Assembly (NCBI GenBank): GCA_023374045.1
Contig: CM041783.1
Location: 126,543,503 to 126,607,502 of the forward strand
Length of the DNA stretch: 64,000 bases
Direction: 5' to 3'
From: Limonium bicolor
Lineage: Eukaryota > Streptophyta > Magnoliopsida > Caryophyllales > Plumbaginaceae
Shown: one piece after another, positions 35,901-46,579 of the stretch
Position numbering within the stretch: the first letter of the stretch is position 1
Layout: the number at the start of each line of letters is the position of its first letter
Program-made: the position numbers and the translations under genes
Notes under the pieces: generated by a model
The model's input: only the letters and a program-made list of their open reading frames with translations
Database searches by the model: none
Told to the model about the DNA's origin: nothing

Positions 35901-36367
35901 TTAGAAATGTGCTTTAAGGTTTCTTAAAGCACATTTTGTGTTTTAGCTTGTTTTCAAGCTTGGTTTTCTTTAGTACTTGATTTAATATGTTCATTAACAT
36001 ATAAATAAGGTCTTGGTAAGTTTATTAGGCCTTAACCAAACTTATCCCAAGCTTAGAGCACATTTTCGCCCATATTGGCTTTAAGGTATTTATTTGTGTT
36101 TTGTTTGGTTTAATTGTCTACCAAAGTTTCCTAAGGACTTAATTAGCCTTATTAAGTCATAATTGAATGTTATAAAGTCTTGGTAGGCTCTTTGGGTCCT
36201 AACCAAGTTCACTCCAAGCTTAGAGCATGTTTTTGCTTCAACTGTGTCTAAGTGCTTATTGTGTTTTCTATGGTTTAAATTGTTCTCTAATGGTTATAAG
36301 GCACTTTTTATCCTTTAAATATCATAGTTTAACATTTAAACAACATATCAAGGTTTGGGGTATTTCA

Positions 36368-36403
36368 ATCTACCCCCTTAAAAGAACTTCGTCCTCGAAG
36401 TTC
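36368..36403 (-). other. LARD polypurine tract and hairpin (module 2)
   Basis: On the minus strand, stem GAACTTCG/CGAAGTTC (36384-36403, perfect 8 bp) has loop AGGA. TTTTAAGGGGGTAGAT then abuts the LTR. Compared with 22181-22200 one stem pair has changed on both sides (C-G for T-A). Confidence 0.85.
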
Positions 36404-36489
36404 ACATTTCCCATGCATCATTAGACTAGAATACGGGAATTACTTGCAAAATAAAACCTCCATAACTAAGATACTTTACATCACAACCT

Positions 36490-36629
36490 CGGACTTAACG
36501 GTCCGGGCAACATATCCAAATCCATACATAACATAACATAACATGCTTACATGATAACCTCGGACTCAACGGTCCGGGTATCTTAACAACATTTACACTT
36601 ACATAACAACCCTCAGACTCTTAGGTCTG
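36490..36629 (-). other. Three hairpins with compensating stem changes
   Basis: CGGAC/GTCCG at 36490-36505 and 36561-36576, then CAGAC/GTCTG at 36614-36629. All have five-base stems and six-base loops. The third unit changes both arms together. Confidence 0.6.
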
Positions 36630-37705
36630 GGTAACATAACAATTTTCGCAACTCAACCACATTAGGACTCAAGGTCAGAAATAATATTTATTACACATAC
36701 CACGCAACATGTCTTAGCATGTATATCAACCAAAAATACCTTTTTATATACACTGTGATCCCGCAGAACCCGGTCGCGATGGACACCTTCTAGTCCCCGT
36801 TCTTTTGGGAGATCAAAACAATCACTTAATTTTTAACATATATACTTCTCATGTCACCGGTCCGAAGACAAAGGCTCATACGTCCTCGGCTCGTGAGCAA
36901 GTACTACAAAAATATTCTTTACTAGGTTAAGTATAAGAGAATCCTTTATTCAAAATATTAATCGACTGTTTTGTAAATACCAATTGAAAATCCTTTTGAA
37001 AATGCAACACAACTCCAAGTCCAATTTATACTCTTTGCATCTTTCTTAGAGTGGTTATTTGTGACCACTTACAGGGAGCTTCAAGAATCATCCAACCCTA
37101 ATGTGATCAGCACCAGTGTTGAACTAACCTTCCACCCCAATTTGTGTTCGGCTTCCCTTGATTTCATGATAATCAAGCTTCACCTCCCACTTCAATTTCA
37201 AGCATCAAGTAAATCACTCATTTCCAATTTTCTATCTTTTTAATCATTCTAATCATGATCATAACATCTCCAAGGGATAGAACTTCGTCTATCAGTTATT
37301 TCCATTCACTTTTAATCAAGTTACCAAGGGAATTTAATTCTTACTAGGTTCTATATAGGTTTCATACCCCTTCATAACTCACAATATTGTATATTTACAT
37401 ACTTTTATCAAAATACAATACACGGTATTACATTTAGTATTATACGAACACATACTGTTGGGGTTTTAGTTCCCCGGGAGTTTCTCTGCTCCCTAACACC
37501 CATACTCTCACACAACAGTTAACAAAATAAACACACTTATCACAATGGTATTCTCATCTCCTGTGCGCAATTACCACAATTAAACCATGAATGAATGCGT
37601 ATGTTTATATAACGCACGCACCATCATCCAAACAAATTATTTTGTGCTATGCACAACATAGTTCACGTACACTTGTACGGTAAAACACACTAAGCGGTTT
37701 TACTC
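36630..37705 (-). other. LARD internal region with a block conserved in the old element
   Basis: No coding motif is visible. Bases about 36840-37215 (minus strand) align with plus-strand 1295-1640; the best part contains the phrases AGTTCAACACTG and TTAGGGTTGGATGAT. The ORF at 37061-37243 lies in the block but is not matched by an equivalent protein in the other copy. Confidence 0.5.
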
Positions 37706-37741
37706 TCTACCCCCCTTAAAAGGGATTACGCCCACGTAATC
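37706..37741 (-). other. LARD hairpin plus PPT-like tract (module 1)
   Basis: On the minus strand, stem GATTACG/CGTAATC (37724-37741, 7 bp) has loop TGGG. CCTTTTAAGGGGGGTAG follows. It equals 21924-21958 in layout, with a different but fully paired stem. Confidence 0.75.
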
Positions 37742-39376
37742 AATCACTGAACATCGGTTTAAAATATTCTACCGCCATGAAGTGTTTTGACTTCCACGTG
37801 GTCTGTTATACAATGTGTTCTGGTTAGAGGATCTTAACCATGTTAGCGGTTTAGTCCCTAAACCGAGAATTCTCACTGGAGTTTGTTTAAACTCTTAACT
37901 GGTTTCGGTTCTGGCCTGTGAGGCTTCTAGGCATTAATAATTAGCCATTCACTCATGTTCACTATGCACATTCAACACTTGAATCACTGGCTCACTAGTT
38001 TCTACTACGCAACTCTAATAACTGTAGGGCTTAGTTTGCCCCACTCGTTATTCTTACTGTATTGTACATCTCCCATTTATCACCTTTATCTTGGTAACAA
38101 TGGTTTCTCAACCGACTCGTGGTATCTCTTACCGTGACCGAACTCGGTGAGTTACAAAACTTTCCATCCACTTCTCTAATAACTTACTGCGTAAACTGCT
38201 ACGTATTTCACAATGATTGACTTGTTTCCTTCCGACTTACTATCAGTTGAGATTGAGCTACCACCTAATGTGTAGTGCTCTCTCGGTTATTTCCCACACT
38301 TGAGGTATATTCCATACTGATATTTGGTATCCCGTGTTACCACAGTCACTTATTGCTAATCACACCTCCATATTTGATTTTGTACAAGTATCATTTCATT
38401 GGCACGACCTTGCATTTCCTATGCATCGGTCATTATAGCGTTATAAGTCTCTTTCTACTTCCGCCAGCATTAACATTTCCCAAATCCTAGCTATCCCACT
38501 CGATCATTACTGCGCAAATGCAATACCAAAACACTCAGTCATACAGAGTGCAAAGGCGTAAACTCTTGACAGTAAATCTCTTATGCGATTGCAATAGGAA
38601 TTTACATTGTGTTTGACTGAGACTCTTATCTTATAGTACTAGCTACCGGCTTACTGCCCGGTTTGTTTGGTATCACTTACTGTTGTATCTCTATTAGGTT
38701 TAACTTGTAACTATGCTTAGTTGCCATATTATCGTTTAACAATACTTATACAACGGTCGCTTACTGTGCACCGTGCTCCTTGTATAACACTAACTTACAT
38801 GGTATTCACTGTCACATTAGCTCCTACACATATACTTACATCATTCGTATTATGGTTCGTCATTCATTTGGATGACTACTGAATGCTCCTTGAGCGTAGC
38901 TCACACGAGTTACAAGCCGCCGTTATTCAGCCCGGTGCTTCACATGCTACTAAACTAACTGTTTTCTCGCAATATCAACATGATCAATCCTTAACATATT
39001 TCTTGAACTCGGTTCACATAACTACCGCTCCCGCGGTTTCACAATATCGAGAGGTATCCCCATTCTTAAAGCAGTGGTTCGTTCCCCGCTCTATTTACTT
39101 GTATAACATAAAGTCCTGCAATCGATCAAACTTACATAACACATTTTGCTTGTGGCTTATAAGCCTTATTGCCTCGAGCTCTGCTCATTGTAGGCCGTTC
39201 ACACACATTTACTTCTTTATACAACATTACATGGTTTAGAGGTAGTATTGGGCTCCATGACAAGGTCGTTGCATCACGCTTCCTTTCATGGGATGCCCCT
39301 TCAAGGATGTCAGGTTTCCTCCTGACGACTTATGTTTAAACTGAGTGTTAGTTTCAACCTTTGCGTTTCTACCACG
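37742..39376 (-). other. LARD internal region, no gene seen
   Basis: The region was searched on both strands for gag, protease, RT and integrase motifs; none was found. Short ORFs (for example 38883-39239) have no recognisable domain. It ends in CCACG, the target site of the nested Tat-type element. Confidence 0.5.
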
Positions 39377-40916
39377 TGCAGACGTTATAATCTGAGTGGT
39401 TATATTGGGTATAATTAACATAAAATAAAAGAAAAGTAATTAAAAACTCAAAATAAACGTCGGGCTGCAAACAAATCCTGGTCGCAGTAGTATAGTGAAA
39501 TGTAAGCGACCGGATATCGAACCACGGGACTAATATACATATTATAGTACCTAAGCGTGTCACAAAAAAAGGGGGGATTAATTGACTTGTTTTATAATAA
39601 AAGGAAAGATAAAATAAACTAAATTAACAGATAAACTAAACGGGACTCTGGTTCAGATTAATATTATCTGCTCTTTATGCTATTCCTACTGGTTTAATTA
39701 TAATTGTCTGGCAAAATTCCTTTAATTATCTTAAGGACTAAGTCATAGCCTCATAAGAACTCGTTTACCAGAAATGCTCGGTCTAATCAAGGTTCGAGCA
39801 CTCTTATGTAAACGGACATTAAATTCGAGGAAATATAATTGCATCTGAAAATACTAACTCATTAAATCATAATAGAGCTTTCTCCAGATTTACGGCTTAA
39901 TCAACCTATCTATTTATCACCTGGTCTGATCAAAATAGACTTAGCAAGCAATTTAATAAACTCATGACATTTATTAAAAAGGCGAGAGATGAGCTTTAAG
40001 CGTAACAAGCTTCATTAAATTAAAACCAGTAAAAACATTGCATAATTAATACAGAACATAATAATTATTCCCAAAGCGTACGTAAACTAGCCTAACATAT
40101 TAAATAGATAGACATAGACAAGAGTAATAGAAATCATCCGTAATCACTCCGGCTCACTCTGCTATTTTGTATACGTAGGCTAGAGGTGGATTTGGTGGAA
40201 TGTAAAATAAATAAAATGGAGAAGGCGGAAGGAGAGAAATGAGATGGTGTGTGAATTGGAACTCCAGAGGAACCACGGAAGGAGCCTCCGGAAGGACACT
40301 GAATAAGGAGGAATGAAGCTCGTATTTATAGAGGAAGAAGAACAGAGCAGCAGCTCATTAGCTCACTGATTGAGCTCGATGTTTGCAGCTCCCCATTGAT
40401 TGCAGCTCATTGATTGCGCAGGGGACAGGGCTGCAATGCGTGCGTGATTTCTGGTAGGCGCCGACTGCTTAAACGATAAGGCAGTCAAGTTGGAGAGTGA
40501 CGAAGAAGATAACGGGTTGATTTCCTACACATTTACCCGTGTCCGCCACTTATCTAGCGGTCTCCTCTGTCTTAACCGCCCCTTATTGGGCGGTTGCCTC
40601 TGTATTGACCGCCTCGCGGTTGCCTTTGTGACGTCCGCCCGATATGAGGCGGTCGCCTCTCTGTTGTCCGCCTGATAAGGAGGCGGTACTGAGGAGGCGG
40701 AACATACATGCGTGCTTCGCGCGTGAGATCTTTTTTTAATCCTTAATATATGTCTTTGTTTGTCATTTTCTCCTACATTTTAACACATATAATACATTAG
40801 TTAATATAACAACAAAATTATAGGAAAAACCCTAGATAAGTGCGAAACATTACTAAAAATGCTACAAATTATAAGGTGATTAAACCCTAATAAGTCTATA
40901 TGTTTTGCACTTATCA
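39377..40916 (-). repeat. 3' LTR of Tat-type element
   Basis: Begins TGCAGACGTT and ends CACTTATCA on the plus strand. It contains the TATA box (40323-40330) and hairpin array (40541-40700). Confidence 0.95.
40541..40700 (-). repeat. ACCGCC/GGCGGT hairpin array (3' LTR, Tat-type)
   Basis: GTCCGCCACT..AGCGGT, AACCGCC..GGGCGGTT, GACCGCCTCGCGGTT, GTCCGCCC..GAGGCGGT and GTCCGCC..GGAGGCGG pairs follow one another. They lie upstream of the TATA box in element orientation, hence in U3. Confidence 0.8.
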
Positions 40917-40955
40917 AACTTCCTCACACTTGACTTTTGCTTGTCCTCAAGCAAA
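40917..40955 (-). other. PPT and AGGA-loop hairpin of Tat-type element
   Basis: On the minus strand, TTTGCTTG/CAAGCAAA (40936-40955, perfect 8 bp) with loop AGGA is followed by AAGTCAAGTGTGAGGAAGTT and the LTR. The hairpin has the same stem length and loop as 36384-36403 of the unrelated LARD. Confidence 0.8.
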
Positions 40956-41826
40956 TAAGGAATATAATTATCTCTAAGCCATAATAATAAAACAAGATTA
41001 AATAAGTGTAGAAGGGAATTTAGACAAAGTGACAATTGAAAGAACAATTCTGCTCTTAGAAGTAGGTTTTATAAACAGTGAAGAAGAACAATTTAATAAA
41101 AGCATAGAAAAACTAGACTGCAGAAAACAAGTTAGATTAACCTGGGATTTTCAACCAATTTCAATTCTCTAACCTGGGATGACAAGGGGTGTGAAGTAAT
41201 GCCTTATTCCGCAATAGCTTTCAACACCACGTACTCATGTTTATAAATATAAATTGCAATTTATTATTTGCATTTCCTTTTTTGAATGTGCAAATTGTAT
41301 ATACAAAGCACATATTATTTTTATATATATATATTTTTTTTTTGAATTGCATTATTTTTCTGTACCCCAGACTTTTCTCTCTATCCTTATAGCGGTGTTG
41401 GGTCTTCTATCCCAGGTCACAAGACCTTAGGTAGATAGGTGTTAAAGCACCCCAAAGAACTTAATAACCGGATAGACAAGGCCTGTTTTGGTTAGAAAAA
41501 ATTCATAAACAGCGGAGTACCTTGTCTTTATCCTTCTCTTTCCTTGACTTTCCACATATTTCCATAATCCCAAGCTAAACTAAATTGATTTTTACAATCA
41601 GCAGATCTATCATATTTCGAGTAAAAATAGAGTATTTTGAAGGAAAATAATTTTATACAAACTCCTTTAAATAAAACTACCTTTCAGTTGTCACTTGACA
41701 TAATTTCAGACACTTCTACAATTATTTATCTCATTTTTCAATTTTTTTTTATATAGGCAGTTTAGAGTAGCAAAAAGCGAGTGTAGCATTATCGAACAAC
41801 TGTCATATTTTCAGGGAAAGGTCTCT
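40956..41826 (-). other. AT-rich 3' untranslated region of Tat-type element
   Basis: No ORF or repeat was recognised here apart from homopolymer T and TA runs near 41320-41345 and 41740-41755. Confidence 0.5.
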
Positions 41827-42059
41827 CCTTCCTCACACTTAAGAGGAGCAATGTCCTCATTGTTCAGAATTAATTCAAGAAAAGGACCTTTCAAAATAAG
41901 ACAGACTCAAAAAGGATTAAATGCATGTAGGTTGAACATTAATATAAATAAGGAAGAATTGAAACTCCCCTTGTATCGTAGATTGAGGAAGGTATCCTTC
42001 CTCACACTTAGAGCTTTGGCAGGGGTGAGACGTTCCTCACACTTGAGTTCGCGCAAGTG
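41827..42059 (-). other. Three extra PPT-like copies, two with hairpins
   Basis: The complement of AAGTGTGAGGAA recurs near 41827-41840, 41996-42009 and 42033-42044. The first is preceded (minus sense) by a GAACAATG/CATTGCTC hairpin with an AGGA loop (41846-41865, one G-T pair); the last is beside CACTTG/CAAGTG (42040-42059). Confidence 0.65.
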
Positions 42060-42365
42060 TTCAACCGAAGGTATCGAATTTCCTAGAGCAACTGAGGTTG
42101 CTCCCATAGGCGAGTTCAGCTATATGTTCGACATAGAATTTGTTCTGAGAAGAAAATCATATATAGCCAGTAGAACTCCAATTGAACCAAAAGAAAATCA
42201 TAAAATGAAAAACATAAATAAAAATTCATAAAATAAAAACATAAAGTAAACCACACTGTTACCTTCCTGAATATATCAAATGTTAGCACAAGGTTTAAAC
42301 AGTAATAGTCTACTAAAAGTCAGAGAAATATAAAACGAAATAAAAATAACAAAAATAAAATAAAA

Positions 42366-43592
42366 TCACTGTGGTGGTGGTGGAGGCTGTGCTGGTCCCT
42401 GGCCTGTCTGAGCGAGGAGACGCTCTAGGAGCTGAGCGGTCTGCGCATTCTGCTGCGCTGTCTGTGCATGCATCTCATCACTCCGGTCCAAGCGCTGTAT
42501 CACCCTCTGCTCAAAGCTCTCAAACCTGTGATGGAAGGTCTGGAACTGAGCCTGTAGATCTGTCGAGTAAGGTACAGGAGCAGGGGTCTGCATCATGTCA
42601 GTAGGTGGCACATAGGGCTCCTCTCCCTGTGCAGTGTCAGCGGACGGAGGGTCAGGATCAGCTGAGTGTGTAGCTCCTGTAGAGGGCCCCGCTGCTGTAG
42701 ATGATGCAGTGGAAGACCGAGCAGCGGCACTCCTAACCCAAGTACCGTCATCTGAGCGCATAAAGCCCCAGCTCCGCATAGTCAGCAGTGACACTGGGCG
42801 CTTCGCTGGACGGAGCTCTAAAGCTTCCCTGAACTCTGCTGAGAATGGGACAGAACCGATAATGTGGAGACTGAGGAAGAAGGGAAAAATGGGAGTGATC
42901 TTCTTCTTCTTCGTCCTCATGTAGGAGACCACCTTATAGAGCTGGCTGAACATGACGTGGCTGAAGGAGATGCGCTGAGCGGGTGGAAATGGACCTAGGA
43001 AGTAGTCTAGTAAGGCACAATCCTCATCAGTAGCATCATGCGCCCCAGATGGGCGAATCTGATGACTGAGGATCTCCAGGAGAAGCCTCTGAGTCAGCGT
43101 GGGGAAGCTCGTGAACGGGAGGACATCCTTTTCCTCCTCCCCTCTACGTCGGGTCCTCCGACCTACAGCCTGAAGCCACCTAGACTTCGACCTCTGCAAG
43201 TACTCCTCTGTGAATCCGCGGATATCACCAGGACCATCCGGGATGTGCAGGAGAGAAGTGAATGACGAGGGAGTGATCTCCACGGGGCGATGGCGTATAT
43301 AAGAAGTAATGCTCATATCGCCCGCCCGGGCATTAGCATAAAATTCTCTAACTAAGTCCGGAGCAAAGACTCCGTGCCCTAACCTTAGGACCTCCGAAAG
43401 TCCTAGCCTGGCAAATAGAGTATCCACCCCTGCAGCCTCTAGCACCGCAGGCTCAAATTTCCTCTCCACAATAAAGTCCTTGCCCTGATCGAACCAGGCA
43501 CGAGCCTCTACTGAGACAAAGCCATCGTCCTGAGGACGAGGTGCAGAAGAAGATGATGCTCCGGGGCAGTCACCACCACGTGTACGAGACAT
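42366..43592 (-). CDS. Athila-ORF1 / putative plant transposon-type protein, 408 aa
   Basis: A single intact frame starts MSRTRGG just after a predicted acceptor. The N-terminus is Ser/Pro-rich. The centre has ARAWFDQGKDF, then LVREFYANARAG and YIRHRPVEIT, the pattern of the putative plant transposon protein domain near Athila ORF1 families. RLLLEILSHQI follows. The C-terminal third is low-complexity (Ala/Ser/Thr/Pro), then a Gln-rich likely coiled coil (FESFEQRVIQRLDRS) and a PPPPPQ end. It has no zinc knuckle, protease or polymerase motif. Function is unknown; packaging or RNA binding is possible but unproven. It resembles the 414-aa protein at 59841-61085 in domain order and ending. Codon use is GC-rich against an AT-rich background. 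Confidence 0.85.
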   Translation of the reverse strand: MSRTRGGDCPGASSSSAPRPQDDGFVSVEARAWFDQGKDFIVERKFEPAVLEAAGVDTLFARLGLSEVLRLGHGVFAPDLVREFYANARAGDMSITSYIRHRPVEITPSSFTSLLHIPDGPGDIRGFTEEYLQRSKSRWLQAVGRRTRRRGEEEKDVLPFTSFPTLTQRLLLEILSHQIRPSGAHDATDEDCALLDYFLGPFPPAQRISFSHVMFSQLYKVVSYMRTKKKKITPIFPFFLSLHIIGSVPFSAEFREALELRPAKRPVSLLTMRSWGFMRSDDGTWVRSAAARSSTASSTAAGPSTGATHSADPDPPSADTAQGEEPYVPPTDMMQTPAPVPYSTDLQAQFQTFHHRFESFEQRVIQRLDRSDEMHAQTAQQNAQTAQLLERLLAQTGQGPAQPPPPPQ

Positions 43593-43593
43593 A

Positions 43594-44241
43594 CTAATAT
43601 ATATTTAAAATTAAAGGCAAACAACATTAACAGCATAACAATAAAATATAGAATAACAACAAAAACGTTAATAAACAACATAGAAATTAATATCAAAAAG
43701 AACATTAATATAAACAACTCCGTAAATTAATAATAATAGGAAACAGTTGAACAAATGAAACATAAACAGAATAATTATACAACATAAATTCTGTCGAAAT
43801 TTCGACAGAGTCTCCCCTAAAATTTATCGTTTCTCCACAAAAAATTCAGTCAGATTCAAGGTTTTTAGTACCGTCACCAATCAAATCTATAAATAATAAC
43901 CTATAATCATAATCTATACTCGTTTAATAATCAAGGCTAAATAAAACTGAAAATTGCTAGTTTCAACATTGATTTTTCGTAACTAACATTCTTCAATTTT
44001 AGAATTCATCAAAAACACCCAATCTAAGTGTAATAAGTGAAGATTTAACCTTGTGTATGTAGATTATGATTATTATAGGACAAATTCGAGACAAATCTAG
44101 CAATTAGAATTCGAAATTTACGAATTAAGGAATTAGGGATTCGCAACTTCAGTCCTTAATTTCTCCTAATGTAGTTCATCATTTACAGATTTGAAGCTAT
44201 AGAAACGTAGAGAATTGAAAAACGAAGATTTCGGTACTAAC
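43594..44241 (-). other. Predicted 5' leader intron of Tat-type element
   Basis: Minus-strand donor CTCAAG|GTTAGT (44241) and acceptor ATATATTAG|T directly before the ATG (43594). The interval is 648 bases and AT-rich. Confidence 0.5.
43791..43825 (-). other. Perfect 18-base palindrome and conserved AGGGGAGACTCTGTC leader motif
   Basis: CTGTCGAAATTTCGACAG (43791-43808) is its own complement. It overlaps GACAGAGTCTCCCCTAAAATTT (43804-43825), which recurs at 61139-61159 upstream of the related ORF of the Ogre-type element. Confidence 0.8.
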
Positions 44242-44412
44242 CTTGAGTGATTTGGTGAAGAAATGAGGAAGAAATGTCGATTTGAGGAAGAGGGCGATTC
44301 GCGCGGCGTGTTCGTCTTCTCTAACGGGTTCGCTCGAGCTCGAAATGAATTGGGGAAGAACAGCTCTGAGTGAAAACGCGGCGTTTAGCCATTTTTTTTT
44401 CTATATCAGTCG

Positions 44413-44556
44413 CGTCCGCGAGGCGGTCTCTTGTGTGGCGTCCGCACGATATCTGGCGGACAAGAGTGAGGCGTCCGCGAGTGGAGTCCGCCAGTTATTA
44501 GGCGGTAAGATGTGTGGCGTCCGCTTGCAAACGGGGCGGTTGTCCTCGCGGACAAC
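44413..44556 (-). repeat. GTCCGC hairpin array in leader (Tat-type)
   Basis: GTCCGC, GGCGGT and GGCGGAC words alternate in opposed pairs over 144 bases between PBS and ORF. It ends in the perfect stem TTGTCC/GGACAA. Confidence 0.7.
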
Positions 44557-44569
44557 CCCTGTTTCGTTT

Positions 44570-45019
44570 TTTTTTTATTTTAATGTAACAATAAAGAATA
44601 AGAAATAAACAGATTAAACATTAGTACACAAAAATTAATAATTAGTAGTTAGATTACATAAATTATAAGTTAGTGGTTAATTACATAAAATTAAATGTTA
44701 AGGACAATGGAAATAAAATGTTAGAGACAATGGAATATTAAATGTTAGTATACACAAAATTAAAATGTTAGAAGTTAAAATTAGATGTTAGAAGTTAGAT
44801 GTCCGAATGTCAGATGTCCAAATGTCCAAATGTCCAAAATCAGGTGCCCAATTAATATTAACAGATTATTAGATAATTAATATTAACAAAATATAGTAGA
44901 TAATTAATATTAACAACAAACAAAATATTTTAGACAAAATATTAACAGAAATAAGAGAACAAAATATTTATAATTAAACAGGTGAATAATCCGGGGCTTA
45001 GGAACTAGAATAAATCTAG
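44570..45019 (-). other. AT-rich leader next to the PBS
   Basis: The words AATGTTAG, AGATGT and AATGTCC recur irregularly. ACTAGA/TCTAGT (45004-45020) forms a perfect stem touching the PBS. No ORF of note. Confidence 0.5.
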
Positions 45020-45037
45020 TCCCCGGCAACGGCGCCA
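45020..45037 (-). other. tRNA-Asp-type primer binding site
   Basis: The plus strand reads TCCCCGGCAACGGCGCCA, the 3' end of plant tRNA-Asp, three bases from the 5' LTR. It fixes minus-strand orientation. Confidence 0.88.
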
Positions 45038-45040
45038 TTT

Positions 45041-46579
45041 TGCAGACGTTATAATCTGAGTGGTTATATTGGGTATAATTAACATAAAATAAAAGAAAAG
45101 AAATTAAAAACTCAAAATAAACGTCGGGCTGCAAACAAATCCCGGTCGCAGTAGTATAGTGAAATGTAAGCGACCGGATATCGAACCACGGGACTAATAT
45201 ACATATTATAGTACCTAAGCGTGTCACAAAAAAGGGGGGATTAATTGACTTGTTTTTATAAATAAAAGGAAAGATAAAATAAACTAAATTAACAGATAAA
45301 CTAAACGGGACTCTGGTTCAGATTAATATTATCTGCTCTTTCATGTTATTCCTACTGGTTTAATTATAATTGTGTGGCAAAATTCCTTTAATTATCTTAA
45401 GGACTAAGTCATAGCCTCATAAGAACTCGTTTACCAGAAATGCTCGGTCTAATCAAGGTTCGAGCACTCTTATGTAAACGGACATTAAATTCGAGGAAAT
45501 ATAATTGCATCTGAAAATACTAACTCATTAAATCATAATAGAGCTTTCTCCAGATTTACGGCTTAATCAACCTATCTATTTATCACCTGGTCTGATCAAA
45601 ATAGACTTAGCAAGCAATTTAATAAACTCATGACATTTATTAAAAAGGCGAGAGATGAGCTTTAAGCGTAACAAGCTTCATTAAATTAAAACCAGTAAAA
45701 ACATTGCATAATTAATACAGAACATAATAATTATTCCCAAAGCGTACGTAAACTAGCCTAACATATTAAATAGATAGACATAGACAAGAGTAATAGAAAT
45801 CATCCGTAATCACTCCGGCTCACTCTGCTATTTTGTATACGTAGGCTAGAGGTGGATTTGGTGGAATGTAAAATAAATAAAATGGAGAAGGCGGAAGGAG
45901 AGAAATGAGATGGTGTGTGAATTGGAACTCCAGAGGAACCACGGAAGGAGCCTCCGGAAGGACACTGAATAAGGAGGAATGAAGCTCGTATTTATAGAGG
46001 AAGAAGAACAGAGCAGCAGCTCATTAGCTCACTGATTGAGCTCGATGTTTGCAGCTCCCCATTGATTGCAGCTCATTGATTGCGCAGGGGACAGGGCTGC
46101 AATGTGTGCGTGATTTCTGGTAGGCGCCGACTGCTTAAACGATAAGGCAGTCAAGTTGGAGAGCGACGAAGAAGATAACGGGTTGATTTCCTACACATTT
46201 ACCCGTGTCCGCCACTTATCTAGCGGTCTCCTCTGTCTTAACCGCCCCTTATTGGGCGGTTGCCTCTGTATTGACCGCCTCGCGGTTGCCTTTGTGACGT
46301 CCGCCCGATATGAGGCGGTCGCCTCTCTGTTGTCCGCCTGATAAGGAGGCGGTACTGAGGAGGCGGAACATACATGCGAGCCCCGAGTGAGATCTTTTTT
46401 TAATCCTTAATATATGTCTTTGTTTGTCATTTTTCCTACATTTTAACACATATAATACATTAGTTAATATAACAACACAATTATAGGAAAAACCCTAGAT
46501 AAGTGCGAAACATTACTAAAAATGCTACAAATTATAAGGTGATTAAACCCTAATAAGTCTATATGTTTTCCACTTATCA
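45041..46579 (-). repeat. 5' LTR of Tat-type element
   Basis: It matches 39377-40916 nearly base for base. It has TATA at 45989-45996 and the hairpin array at 46207-46366. One visible cluster of differences is near 46376-46390. Confidence 0.95.
45989..45996 (-). promoter_or_regulatory. TATA box of Tat-type 5' LTR
   Basis: Minus strand CCTCTATAAATACGAGC. The U3 hairpin array lies about 210-370 bases upstream. Confidence 0.65.

Larger units (their letters stand above)
26759..36367 (-). repeat. LARD 3' LTR (left), interrupted by solo LTR
   Basis: It starts TGTAACACCCCAACTATAACC and ends GGTTTGGGGTATTTCA. Without the 30478-35358 insertion and duplicated ATTTT it is about 4.72 kb and matches 48574-53212. 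It has promoter, intron and hairpin-array sequences as listed for the right copy. Confidence 0.92.
39377..46579 (-). mobile_element. Non-autonomous Tat/Athila-type LTR element, 7.2 kb
   Basis: LTRs 39377-40916 (1540 bp) and 45041-46579 (1539 bp) are near-identical, with TSD CCACG at 39372-39376 and 46580-46584. On the minus strand the LTR starts TGATAAGTG, a common start in the Tat/Athila group. The PBS is tRNA-Asp type and the PPT is AAGTGTGAGGAAGTT. The 4.1-kb internal region encodes one protein and no gag-pol. High LTR identity indicates recent insertion. Confidence 0.92.

Noticed and set aside
40490..40675. 61-codon ORF present in both Tat-type LTRs (also 46156-46341)
   Set aside because: Lies in the U3 hairpin array on the strand opposite to transcription; the duplication is only due to the LTR pair.
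45020..45037. Possible tRNA-Asp gene fragment
   Set aside because: Only the 3' end is present and it abuts an LTR, so it is a primer binding site.
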